Source of the DNA: Solea solea
Lineage: Eukaryota; Chordata; Actinopteri; Pleuronectiformes; Soleidae
Assembly (NCBI RefSeq): GCF_958295425.1
Contig: NC_081143.1
Location: 23,679,281-23,743,280, forward strand
DNA: 64,000 nt
Direction: 5' to 3'
The position numbers and the translations under genes are program-made. Under the pieces are notes generated by a model that was not told the origin of the DNA, did no database searches, and was given only the letters and a program-made list of their open reading frames with translations. Of this stretch, positions 52,797 through 64,000 are shown one piece after another (within the stretch, counting starts at the first letter, position 1; each line of letters begins with the position of its first letter).

Positions 52797-52862
<66 letters not shown>
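52516..52862. repeat. AT-rich block: 104-bp duplication and (AT)n satellite
   Basis: The phrase TTATGTAGAAACAATGATCT followed by TTTCTAACATATATC occurs at 52516 and again at 52620, an offset of 104 bases with almost no change. Further right are stretches of alternating AT, including a pure run of over 50 bases ending at 52862, plus small inverted repeats around GAATATATATATGTGAAAGT. Such DNA readily forms cruciforms and is hard to assemble. Confidence 0.85.
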
Positions 52863-52870
<8 letters not shown>

Positions 52871-55800
52871 CTCAGGACAAATAACATGCTGATGTTTTTT
52901 TCTATGTTGGGAGAGAAAAATATTTCTCACATTAACTGGACACTGACAAAGCCACCACAGTCTGTCAGAGAAATGATTTGTAACCAGAGTTTAATTTATG
53001 TGTTTATTTGTGAGTTTAATTTATCATGTACTGGAAGGAGAGAAGGCAGAGAGCACTCCAGTTAGGACAGTGAAACTAATTTGAAAAAGCAAAGAGGAAG
53101 AAAAAAGGGAAAAAAAACCCAAACACATTACCAGGACTGGGACACCAGCCTGGCTTATCCAAGCACGCATGCTGTTTTAGCAGTTAGTAATCCTCACCTG
53201 TGGTTTGCCAAGTAAAGGCACTGTCTTTATTGCTTTTCCAAGCAAATTTTTAATTTCCCTTTTCACATTTCCTGTCACAAAGTATCTGTCCTCAAACACC
53301 ACATATGCCTTTGACGGCTCCATTTGCAGCAATTGAAACAAAAGCTTTGTGCTACTGGTTTTCCAAAAGTAAAAATGAGCCTCTCATAACGTTGGAAGTA
53401 AAGCACACTTGGGTGTAAAAGCTCCGACATCAGCCTTTAAAAAATTCATAGTTAGTGATATTTTATATTAGTCTGAGCTCCTTGGGTTTTTAATATCGCA
53501 CAGGAAGAACACTGTATCCTTTTGTATAAGGACAGAAAAAGACGGTTATGCATTAACTTCTCCAGTTAACCTGCAATTAAATGTCATGATGTGAATTCAG
53601 CAGCGTGAAAAGCACATGCCAAGACATACATCAAGCACAGGATCGGTTTTTGCAACCAAATGTTCTGAGAAGTGAAATTCTCGAAAACCTCCTTTCCTGT
53701 TGTCTTTGCAAGCAGTGAGACCGTGACATTTCTGTTGCTTTTTTGTCATAAATCCTGAGCCAGTGACAGGTTTCTGTATCAGCGTTTAATGGTCTACACA
53801 GAACAAATTCTCCCTACACATGCCTCGGCCAAACTAAACCTGCGTTCAGTCAGTATCAGAATGAATCAGGAGACTGGCTCCGTGCAGCTGCATTGGCTGA
53901 AAGTCCCGCACTTATCCTGCAGGAAGGAGGAATTCAATGCAAGAATGGCAATGACAAACATAAATCCTGAGTCGTCGAGACATCATGTCGTTGTGCAACT
54001 TTATAAATGGGATTTTCATAATTACCCTCAAGTACATAATGCTACAAAAAGCGGTTTTACACTGAAACCCGTGGGGTCACACACAATTTTGGAGGCAGTT
54101 GCTCTTTTCCTTTGTGTGAGAAAGTGCATAAAAAAAAGAAAAACACCAGTTAGACACATGTGGAGCCTCTAAACAAATGAAGTAATAAACAGAGCTCTTC
54201 CCTGGCATATCACGGCAGAAAGGGAAGAGATAAAACCTCCTGAATGTTGCACACTGGACGACATCGAGCCAAGGAAGAAGCAGACATTTTGCAGGGAGAC
54301 TCAACATATCTGAGCACAGTGATCAGCATGATCCATGACAATGGCACCTACCACCATGCCACGCCACCGAGGGCTCAGCCGCTTTGCTGACGTCTGCGGT
54401 AATAAAAGTGAAGGCCTCGCGTCTGTGCGGTGATTAATGATAGTTCCTGTCAGTGTGAATAAAAAAAGGAGGCAGTGGTAATTAAAGAGGGTGTACAACA
54501 GAGCAGGATTTAGGACCACGGTCCAGCTCATCAAGGCAGCGGAGATGTTATTAATAGGAGACGGCTCATCGTCTGCACCCACACACAAACAAACGGGCAA
54601 TTATTCCGTCACACATTCAGTCAGTCATCAGCATCGACCTTTAACCTGGAACTGCCGGCAAAAGCGCTGGAAAACAGCTGCGCTCGGTAATTCTGTGCAG
54701 ATGTCACATTCAAAATGTAGTATTTTCAACGACGCTGGTTCACAAAGACAATGCTAACTGGACTCAAGTGAAATCAAACTACCGGTGACCTAAGTGCAGC
54801 TCTCACACAATATCAGCTGCATGTGACTGTCAAAGGATTCATGCAACGTAGATAATGGAATACAATTTATCAGCTGAGTTCAAGAACTACAAGTACTTTC
54901 CTGTATCTTCAAACAAAGGCTGAGTAAGTGCAGTTGATTCCGTTTGTGTCTGTTCAGAAACAACGAGAAATAGGCAAGAAAAATATTCTTCCATTTATTG
55001 CAATGTCCTTGGTTAAAGAAAAATAATAATCTGCCAGTGGGTTCAGCAAATCTTACTCAGCAAGAATACTTAAAGCTAGCTTGTAAATATGTGGCCACTT
55101 TCAGACTGTAATGTGCCTTTAAACGAGGAGAAACAGCCAAAAACTTGACAAAACTGGCCAGAATTTAAGAAAGCAAAGAAATTCTTTTCCAGTCATGTAA
55201 GAAACACTGACCTTAAGTGAGTCTTCCTTACTTTTTTTTAATGCTTTAAAATGTCTTATATTTGCTCACACATCAATCTGTGATAGTGAATGTGACTTCT
55301 ATATTAAAACATACTTAATTATACCACAAACAAGGAACAGGAGCAGCAGTGATTTCATGCAAACCATTGTTTTTTAGTTTTTTACTGGTATTGTATCTTA
55401 TTACGGCAAAGTAAGATATATTTGCTGAAAGGTTATTTAAGAAAAAAAAACATATCATTGTTCTTTTCAGGTGAAAAATTTAATTAAAAAAAAAAGCTTT
55501 TGGGCTAATATTTCTTTCTTGAATTAAATTTTTGCAGTGTATTAATGAGGCTATGGTGAGCGTCTGGTTAGCTGCTAACAGTAGAACATGTTCCCACACC
55601 TGCGATTTTGTGTCTGTGTGGGTGTTCCTGTATGGGTATCTTTGTGAGGACCAAACAACTTAAACTATAGGGAGTGAGGACATTTTGGTCAGCCCACTAT
55701 CACGACTCGTCTAGCCTCGCCACGACACGGTTATTTTAGCGCTATAGATCAGTTAAAAAGACTTAAAAGTCCTGAAAATGTGGGTTAATCTCCAACATTT

Positions 55801-58800
55801 AGCACAGAAATGTCTCAAATCTAATAAAACTAATCTTTTTAATGAACTGATTCTAATCAATTCAGGTACAGGTCCCAGCAGCCGCACAGTGATGGCTCCG
55901 CCCACGTTGAGGAGGTACTGTGTTGTAATGGAAAACCACCTAAACCGTGCAGAGGCGAGCTGGGACCATGTAGTGGAAAAAGGCATAAGACTTGGAATAG
56001 GTAAGGGTTAGGTTTAGGCATTTAGTGTGTGTGTGTGTGTGTGTGTGTATAAATTGGGTTGGTTTTGGGGGCTAACTTAAAACCATATATCTTTAAAAAA
56101 ATCCATGTAAACATGCCTCGTCTAACTGAGAGGGCACTAAAATGAATTTCTGCCTAAGACACCGGGATAATGCGGTTGAGGTTGAGATTAAAAGTCTTTC
56201 TAAATACAAATTCAGCTGCCAAACCATCACCATTAACAAAAACGGGTTTGAGGCAAGACCTCCAATAAAATGTGTCTCGTTAAGCACAAGTTAGACAAAT
56301 TGTGAGGTTTTGTCCTTGTGGGGAGATAAGGTGACTTGTTTGTAAATAGGCTGACGGCTACTTACTGTAAATGTTAGATCAGCAAAACCACAACACTGAG
56401 GTAGCAGAGGCCTCATCTGTGGGCACGTCAGGATGAGATTTACTATAGCAGCAGTAAAAAAGAGCAGCTATAGCTCGTAGCTGGTCGGGAGTTTGGAGCC
56501 ATCCATCTCCTCACTCCGTCTTCTTCCCGTAACCATCGCCTCGTCAGTCTCACGTTCATGATGAGATGTCAGCGGCAGAAGGTTATGGCTTAGGGCATGA
56601 AATCAATGGGATACCTCTGGTCTCGAGTGATATTGTGGTATCAACCATCATAGATCAAAATGTGCTTTCAGAGGTGCAGAGGTCTAACCCTAACAGCAAA
56701 GAACTCAAAATGTTCCTCATAGATAGAAAAAAAAAGGTCCAATGTGGTTTTCCAGACTGGGGGAAAAGGTTTTGAACACTTTCCTCATGTTACCATTTGT
56801 CTTCAGTCTGAGCGGTTGTGCAGGGAAGAACAGCAAGTGCTGTGTGACAGATTTAGTGCAGGCTGCGCCGACCATGATGCCACTGAACGCAGACAGATAA
56901 GTCACTCTCTTCTGTCCTTGAATGTTCTGCTGTTTTTCACAGCTCTGAACTTGCTCAGCAGAGTTCCACTCCGGGTGCAAGCTGTACTGCGATGACACAG
57001 CGTAAGCAACGTGCCAGCTCACCGCTGATTGTAATCATGCCGCGTTTACCTGCAGTCCGACCTCTAATCTAACCTCCTCCTCCTCCTCCTCTGCTGAGTG
57101 AGTTGCAGCGAGAGGGGGTTTGAAAGAGCTACTGTAAATTCTACTACGAGTAAAACACCAACTGGTAAATACGTGGACACGAGACACAGAGAGAAAATAT
57201 GTATAAAGCAAAATTCACTGGGATGAAGTAAAAAACAAGAGAGAAATCATGCTGGAAGGCTTGTAATAAACTGACAAAGTGATCTGGCAGAGACGGCCTG
57301 GTGAGCTGAGCTTATATACTGAGAGCTAATGGGGGAAAAATGAGACACAGGTGCAACCAATCTGGGAGTGGCCTGAAGTCATCATGTGAGACTGCAACCA
57401 GAACAGTAACTAAAGCCTGGCCCACACCAGTTTTTGCAAATATGACTTGATTTAAAAACACAACAATAACCAATTTTCAATGTTGTTCAATCCTGAGACA
57501 GCACAGACGAGACGATGCAGTCAAGACAGTCAAGACACAGGACCACACACTTGGTGTTTAATCAGATTATTTCAGGGAGAAGATTCCAGGGATTTGGAAT
57601 CTCACACAAAGTGGCCGTGATTTAACGTGACTTCAGAATATAAACAGACACGGAGGCGGACTGTCGGCGCCGTAGCTGTTGTGTGTGCGCGATGTTTTGT
57701 GTCTGAGAAATGGAAAAAAAACCTGTATTTTTCATGGCTGAGAAGACGGAATCAACTTGGCTTATGCAAGTTACGCTTTTTAAGCAGAAGTCAAAAACAT
57801 CCGTTTCCCGCTCTCATTGGTTATTGCTGTTATTGGGGTTCTGCTCACGACCCAATCCTTGTTCAGTCGTTAAAATATCAAACATGTTTAATACTTGTGA
57901 TTAACCCGTCACACTACAGGATAATTTGGCCAGATAATCTGTTCAAATCAGTTTAAAAATCGGAAGGCAGAGGGGCCAGATCGGGGCTGAAAAGTGTCCA
58001 ATGATCCTCGAGTGTGGGGCAGACTTAAGGCTATCTGAAATGAGAGAGATGGTGAGTATACATAATTTAACTCAAATAAAATTGGTCATGATCATTTTTT
58101 GTCTGTCTTTCTTTAGGAAACACAGCACTGATATCAGTTACGTAATTATCATTTCTGTGAAGCACCTTTATTTGGTCTATAATTAGCCAATAATTGGTAA
58201 TAACACGTGATAAATGCATACATTCTCATCAGTCATCACAGTTTGACATGGAATATGTATGTATAAATTATTAATAGATATATAAATATGATTATTATAA
58301 GTGGTTAATGGTTAAAAAAACAACAACTGAATATTCACATTAGCTATGTTTTAAAACCATGTACACAAGTTATAGATGTTGGTGAATACATTTGCGGACA
58401 CTTAAAATGTCCTCACTTCTTCTTAAATGAAGTCGATTAAAAACTATACATCCTGCTTATAAATACAATCATTACACTTTATTCCTGTTTCTGTAGGGAT
58501 GTGTAAGTATCACTGGTGGTCCCTCAAAGTGGATCAAATGACCGACCATGTTTCCATAGTAACAGTCAGCGACACCTGTTGACCACGTGGCAGTTTTTAA
58601 AAAGTGTGCATTTACCTTGAATGTGCACGTGAGTCAGGACATGACCTGTCAGTAAACACTGCACTGCACTCACAAGTGTTCCTATGGATTTTACGTTAAG
58701 TAAAACACCCTCGAAGCTATTTCATTTTCCAGAGGGCAAATGTTTTTAATGGAAACAGGCCTGGGTGTTTTGAGTAGTTACCCAGAAATCGTTATAAATT

Positions 58801-58998
58801 AGATCAACTCGAGATCAAGACCTGGGCAGCTCCGTTCAAGGAATTGTATCTCCTGTCTGACTAATAATGTGTTTTAAGCCGTAGTACAAGTCTGTCTTTG
58901 TGAAAAGCGGCTCCTGGTGTGTTCCAGGGCTCTGGGACAGGTGCCCACTTCACTGAGTGTATAATCCAGCCTGAGTGAAACATAGCCCTCTTTTCTTT
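52863..58998. other. Gene-free region
   Basis: No supportable gene. Much of 53100-54700 is non-repetitive. The longest open frame (53789-54172, 127 codons) has no recognisable domain. 56024-56048 is a GT tract and 57073-57092 a CCT tract. I noted no mobile element with clear ends in this interval. Confidence 0.45.
56024..56048. repeat. (GT)n microsatellite
   Basis: Twelve GT units, uninterrupted. Confidence 0.9.
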
Positions 58999-58999
58999 A

Positions 59000-59036
<37 letters not shown>
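59000..59036. repeat. (TA)n microsatellite
   Basis: An alternating TA run of about 37 bases followed by CTGTATATATATGA. Confidence 0.9.
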
Positions 59037-59037
<1 letters not shown>

Positions 59038-60039
59038 TGTATATATATGAGCCAAATTCTTCTGAATTCTTCAACAGAGCACATGGTTTACTGATGAGGT
59101 CTCATGATGTATTAATTAATGGGATTGCTGCAAACTATCCCAATAAAAGTTTTGTCTATTTTTTATTCTGGCGTCAACTAGTTCCACATACTTCAACATA
59201 GAAACGTCTAAACATTGACCTTAATTAGGATATTCTTGCTGATAAATGTTCCATTATTATTGAAATGAATTGGAAATGTTTTCAAAAACATTTGGAAAAA
59301 GGGCATCAAAGTGGTTATAACGGTAATGTCACTTTTCTTCATTTTAAATTGTTAATACAGTATTTTAACATGCAGTAAATTGATAATAACTGCCAGATAT
59401 TGAAAGTTATTCTGGAAAAATGGGTAAAAGTTACACTTACTTTTTGAGGCTAAGGTGTTACAGGGTTAAATGGATTGAAATGCACACAAAATTTCACATG
59501 TTTTTTTTTACAATTGCAGCTAAAATGTCATGCCTATTGTATCATTTTTATTGGTATATATTGTGTGGAATTTTCGCTTCTTAAGTGGATGGCATCGCAT
59601 GCTAGAGGGGGCAGAGAGATTGTTTAACTCTTCTCTTCAACTGCTCTCCAGTTCATAAATTTGACTCTTCATACATGATTATCTGCCAGAGCATAGACAA
59701 ATGTGTGTATTTTCATAAAATGGGACTTACAGAATTTGAACAGCGACTCGAGTGACAGGAGAACAATCCAGCTTCTCTGTCGAGCGCAATATAAACTGAA
59801 CTCTCCAACTCTTGGGCAAAAACACAAAAGTCCTCAAATTTAAAAACTCTCATGGTGAGGAGTTACGACCTTCACTTTACAATGAGTAGTTTGGAAGGTG
59901 CGTCAGTGGACCTGCTCCACTAGCAACCACTAACTGCAGGTGCCAAACACAGCTGATTCAGATCAGCAGATTAGACTGCACACAGCTTAACATATCCACA
60001 CAGTGACAGCTTTTTAACAGCCTTGATATATACTTATTG

Positions 60040-60735
60040 GACACCTAATAAAGTAGCTGGAGTGGCATCAGTGAAGACTTCTGCCTCTGTAGCCCGTCTG
60101 ACACAAGCAGCTATTTGAATCTTTTCTTTCATCTTTCAAGTGTTGGTCACTGGTTATTCTCTTTTTTTGAATCATTTTCTGTAAACTCTAGAGATGGTCG
60201 TGCATGAAAATCCAAAATTAATCAGCAGTTTTTGAAACATGTTGTGAAAGTTCATTATGTCTACTGATTGAACTTAGTTTTTCGGTTTGTTTTTTTAGAC
60301 CAAAGGGAGTTTTCCTTACCTTGTTGACCAGTTTTTGGTATGTATCGACGTGTCAAATCTGAGAGGACGATCATGCCTCCACAACAGCCGATAAGGCACG
60401 TCACCACCTGACATCAGGTGACAGTTCTGAGGGTGAAAGATACATGCCAAAACTGGTTAACGAGGTAGGGAAAACTTCCTTTTGTTAAAAAAAACTAACA
60501 GAAAAATTTAGTTTTTGAAACATTCAGACCAGCCCATGTGGCACCAACAAGCATGCCACGTTCAAAGCCCCTTAACATCAACTTTCTTCCATTTTCTAAT
60601 GCTCAGTTTGAACTTGAGCAGCGGATACTAACCATATTTACATGTCCACATGCATTGAGTTGCCGCCAGGTGATTAGATACTTGTGTTAACAAGCGGTTG
60701 AACAGGTGTACCTAATAAAGTGGCCGATGAGTGCA
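60040..60735 (-). mobile_element. Tc1-type remnant, itself interrupted
   Basis: Ends: TATTGGACACCTAATAAAGT on the left, GTGTACCTAATAAAGTGGCC on the right. Reading the minus strand gives the Tc1 leader (CTTTATTAGGTACACCTGTT, then CATGTGGACATGTAAATATG). The plus strand shows TGTAAACTCTAGAGATGGTC and GTGCATGAAAATCC, as in the complete family. The transposase is deleted. The copy is split at 60241-60509 by a 269-base insertion. Confidence 0.8.
60241..60509. mobile_element. Fold-back insertion inside the Tc1 remnant
   Basis: The Tc1 sequence AGTTTTTGAAACAT occurs on both sides of the insertion (60227-60240 and 60510-60523), a 14-base direct repeat. Inside, 60275-60348 and 60439-60511 are inverted repeats of about 72 bases: for example GTTTTCCTTACCTTGTTGAC on the left is matched by the reverse complement of GTTAACGAGGTAGGGAAAAC on the right. 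The loop is about 90 bases. No coding content. I do not recognise the family. Confidence 0.7.
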
Positions 60736-61504
60736 CATTACTGTAAATAGGAAAACTCCAGTCATACTGGCATGGTTTAAAAGTCTGTTCTAGTTAATGG
60801 AAATCATCTGTAGTGTGTGAAGGCAGGACATTACATCACCTCCGAGCTGAATCAGCGCCAAACTCCCAATGAGAATTTGTACTTTAAAGTAACATGAAAT
60901 CACCATTTTTCTAACCACTGCGAGGTTCATTTATCACATTTGGTAGTGATATTGTTTCCACAGTGCAGCTGTGGCACCAAGAGCCCAGTTTGTTTTCTCC
61001 GTTTCAGACTCAAAAACAGCCTGGATGAGATACGGGAGTGATCAGTCATTGTTCTGGCCTTAAACGAACCTGTTGAGGCTTTGTGCAGGATCAAAGGCTC
61101 ATCAAACTGACGTGATGGCATCTCCAGTTCACAGAGGAGTCAGTGGAACTGAGGCAAACGTGGTCTGAGGTGTGATTTGAGGCACACAGCTGAACTTCAC
61201 CCGAGGAAAATGTGTTCTTCCAGATGCAGGAAAACACAACATGCTGCACCAAGCCTCGCTTTACAGGACGCATGTGCACCACAAAGCAAGAGCTGACAAT
61301 CTGTGTGAAAAATGACTTTCAAGCAACGGGGGACACTTTATCTGAGGATGAAACAATCCGCTCAGGGGTTTTTGTGAGACATTTTAAAGCGGGAACAAGC
61401 AGGATTTCCCAATGATACGTTGTAACTCAAGTTACCCTGAAATTAGACCTCATGAACCATGACTCTAGGAAGGAAGGGAAAGATGGACGGTTGATCAGAG
61501 CCGC

Positions 61505-61680
61505 TGCGACTAAGCGCTCCGCCACGAGGGGCCAACCTCACCGAGTGTGTCAGACATTCTAACATTGATATATTTTTTTGACAGAGAGCCCAGAGGAAAC
61601 CCACGCAGACACGTTCCCAGACTCGGGAATCTAACCCAGCACCTCCTTGCTGTGAGGCAACAGCGCTAACCGCTACGCCT
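61505..61680 (-). repeat. Third piece of the abundant fish repeat
   Basis: GAGGAAACCCACGCAGACAC, CTCGGGAATCTAACCCAGCA and GCTGTGAGGCAACAGCGCTA are phrases of the same dispersed repeat seen at 44985-45275, here in the other orientation. Confidence 0.7.
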
Positions 61681-61681
61681 A

Positions 61682-62120
61682 AATGTCTGATCTCATAATT
61701 CTGTTTTATAGTTTACCGTCTTAAACAAGGAAAGGTCCAAATGATTGTTAGGACCTCTTGGATTCAACTAAATGTGTTTGTAATGAATATCTCTGGTGCA
61801 CTGATTCACATGCAGAACTCCCATTTATTCACTCGCACAAAAGCACAGACACATCCACACACACTCGAGTTTGGAGTGTTGACTCCCAGTGCCAAAATGC
61901 ATATCAATGTCTGATCTTGTAATCCCCGATTTATAGCCCGCGGTTATTTATGAGACAAGGAAAGGCCAAGCAGGACTTCTTTTAATTAAACTAAATATGT
62001 AATAAATATGCGTCTGGCAAGCTGCGCTAAACAAATACTCACATGCACTCCTGAAATATCCATTCTCACAAAAGCACATGTCCTCGCAGATACAGCTCCA
62101 CACTCTTTGGTGTGGCTCGA
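61682..62120. repeat. Diverged tandem duplication, about 230-bp unit
   Basis: Two head-to-tail units (about 61682-61905 and 61906-62120) share a series of phrases in order: ATGTCTGATCT, TTATAG, ACAAGGAAAGG, AGGACTTCT/AGGACCTCT, AACTAAATATGT/AACTAAATGTGT, TAATAAATATG/TAATGAATATC, CACATGCA, CACAAAAGCACA and CTCCACACTCTTTGG-like endings. The offset drifts from 223 to 237 bases through small indels. No open frame is conserved between units. Confidence 0.75.
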
Positions 62121-63144
62121 GGAACATTTGTTCCACTCATTTGTCTGATGGAGGCAGCGATTTTTGAATTTGCTGGAGTGTAGTGTTCAGCCAGTTCTGT
62201 GTAGGTGGCCTTAAACAGCTTCTGCCAAACTACTGCAATACCAACTGTTTATCTTTAATGGCTGAGGCCGCACGGAAAAACACCAGCATGTGCGTGTGTG
62301 CGTCTTTGTGTTTGCAAGTGTTGTGTGTCACATAAGAGGAGCGCTTCCCCGCACTTATTAAAGCGATATATTAATTTGGAAAATGCAATTATTGTTGAGA
62401 ACACATGGGGGAAACTGATAGTTCTCTTGTGTGTTCTTATTGAATATAAAGCTCCAGTGTCTCGTGTGGATCGGTTTATGTGTCTAACAAGGGGAAACAA
62501 TTGTTTTTAATTAAACTCTCTAATGTTAATGTTTTGTTTAGAGACCGTTATTGGCTAAACATAATGGTCGGACATAAAAGTCCACAAGCAAGTCAGTGGT
62601 TTGCAGCAGAAGGATGAGAATTTAGCAATGTATTTGAATTTTAGCTATTAAAATAAACTGAGCAGCATTTAATGCCTTTATTAGGTATCATTGATGTGGA
62701 CTCAGAGTGGGTCAGACATGATTCAGATGCACGGTGTGAGCAAAAAAAGGGGGGGGAGCTGAAGCAAGATGACAAGATGACACTTATTTTGTGATATCTT
62801 GGAGCATCAAGTTTGTCTAGTCGGTGCCATTTTGGTTTTTGAAATCAGAAGAAACCACCACTGGGATGAGAGGGCGGAGCTGGAGAAGAAGGGAGGGTTG
62901 GGTCTTCTTGAGAAGGTGTGACGACCGGCAAGGCACTGTGTATGAAATCTGCTGTATATATGGTATTTAACAAGGGCCAGATTTGATAATGTGAAGATTT
63001 CCGGGGGCCAACGGGACCTTCAGACCTAAAAGTTTCATACAAATACACACTGGCAATGGCAATTAAATAACAATGCAACACAAAAATTAGCCACGCATGA
63101 GTGAAAAAAATGAAAAAAATCTGCCTTTCTATCACATCACATGT

Positions 63145-63225
63145 GTATATATATATATGTATATATATATGTATATATATATATATATGTATATATGTAT
63201 ACAGTATATGTATATATATATATAT
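63145..63225. repeat. (TA)n-rich microsatellite with TGTA steps
   Basis: Alternating TATA and TATG stretches covering some 80 bases. The open frame across it codes only Tyr/Ile/Met alternation and is an artefact. Confidence 0.9.
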
Positions 63226-64000
63226 GAACTACATATTGTTCCATATCAATATTTTGAAATTAGTTTAAATATCATCACAAATATTGGAAAGGAAAGTATC
63301 TTTATTGTCATTATACAACCGAAGTTGGTCAATGAAATTACGAGGTAAGATGGAGTCAGTGTGTGGTGAAACCTCTCATAATTAATTAAGTAAATTAACT
63401 AATTGCTAGCATACTTCTTTTTGCAGCCAGTGGCCTCGCCCCCTGATGGACACTCAAGGGAATTCAGGTTTCAGGCACCGCATTGGCAGCATGAAGAGGA
63501 GTGTAATATTATAGTACCTTGGTGAAGGCCTTCATCCATAACTGCTACTGCTACAGTGGATGCTGGTTAGTCTTAGAACATGGAAAACAAACCACAGGGA
63601 AAACTTTCTCTTTTTTTTTTAAAGACAGCCCCGATGACAGAAAGAGAGATTGCACAGAGTCACATTAGCTGGAGGAACAAAGGCTAGCCTGTAATGCCAT
63701 GCCCTTGGCTCTCAGTGTATGAACCTCCCAAATAAAAAAAAGAAAGAACCACAGCGTATGGTTTTTATACTACCATTTTTGTATGTATAAAATATAAACT
63801 TGATATCCTGTATAGGCACCAGTCAGCAGATTGTAATCTGTTTTTTATGCTAAGTTAAGGTAACTGCCTGCTGGTGACACGTTAGCTCCTATTTATCTGA
63901 CATTAGTGTATCAGTGTTCTCATCTGAAATAAGGAAAGCAGTATCAGAGTCAGCACTTTTACTTTTAAATGCACGTTAGAACTAATAAATCCACATTGTG
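63226..64000. other. Gene-free right edge
   Basis: No exon, RNA gene or clear element seen up to the end of the window. The sequence is AT-rich and mixed. Confidence 0.5.

Noticed and set aside
52643..52930. Tyr/Ile-alternating open frame
   Set aside because: Product of the AT microsatellite; also seen at 58861-59055 and 63097-63348.
53789..54172. 127-codon plus-strand open frame
   Set aside because: No family recognised and no supporting promoter, splice or poly(A) signal; similar lengths arise by chance in 20 kb of non-genic DNA.

Overview
The window is a piece of a ray-finned fish nuclear genome, most likely a spiny-rayed (percomorph-type) teleost. The evidence is short exons with GT/AG introns, vertebrate proteins at high identity, and dense teleost repeats: hAT-type MITEs, Tc1 remnants, L2 and L1 type LINE ends, and AT, GT and GA microsatellites. 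Nothing is prokaryotic. Exon borders below were built by hand by following reading frame and splice sites across introns. The reading frame stays open through every junction of five genes.

Layout. 1-2.6 kb is repeat-rich and has no gene. 3.9-7.4 kb (+) holds complete gcdh (glutaryl-CoA dehydrogenase, 11 coding exons, 440 aa). It is followed tail to tail by syce2 (-, 8.2-9.4 kb, 156 aa, meiotic synaptonemal complex). GCDH and SYCE2 are also neighbours in human 19p13. 11.06-11.89 kb (+) holds a two-exon gene for a 163-aa single-pass membrane protein that I do not recognise. 15.95-17.30 kb (-) holds acp5 (tartrate-resistant purple acid phosphatase, 5 coding exons, 333 aa). 20.3-32.9 kb (-) holds a 19-exon ilf3 (NF90/NF110)-like gene of 871 aa, with a DZF domain, two dsRNA-binding domains, an RG box and a Tyr/Ser/Asn-rich tail. 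It has an unusual 74-residue N-terminal module. 37.6-40.8 kb (-) holds ptger1 (prostaglandin E2 receptor EP1, 2 coding exons, 379 aa), with a non-coding first exon and TATA box near 42.4 kb. From 42.5 kb to the end (about 21 kb) I find no supportable protein gene. That stretch holds mobile-element remnants, AT-rich satellites, a diverged tandem duplication and several repeat-free blocks that may be regulatory.

The genes do not form a pathway. They are a mixed set of human chromosome 19p13 orthologues, so the region is best read as a conserved synteny block. The points most worth a second look are the ilf3-like gene (new N-terminal module, altered DZF loop, weak donor that could give a 77-aa product), the unrecognised membrane protein, the ptger1 uORF that overlaps the start codon, a fold-back insertion inside a Tc1 remnant, and the 61.7-62.1 kb duplication.
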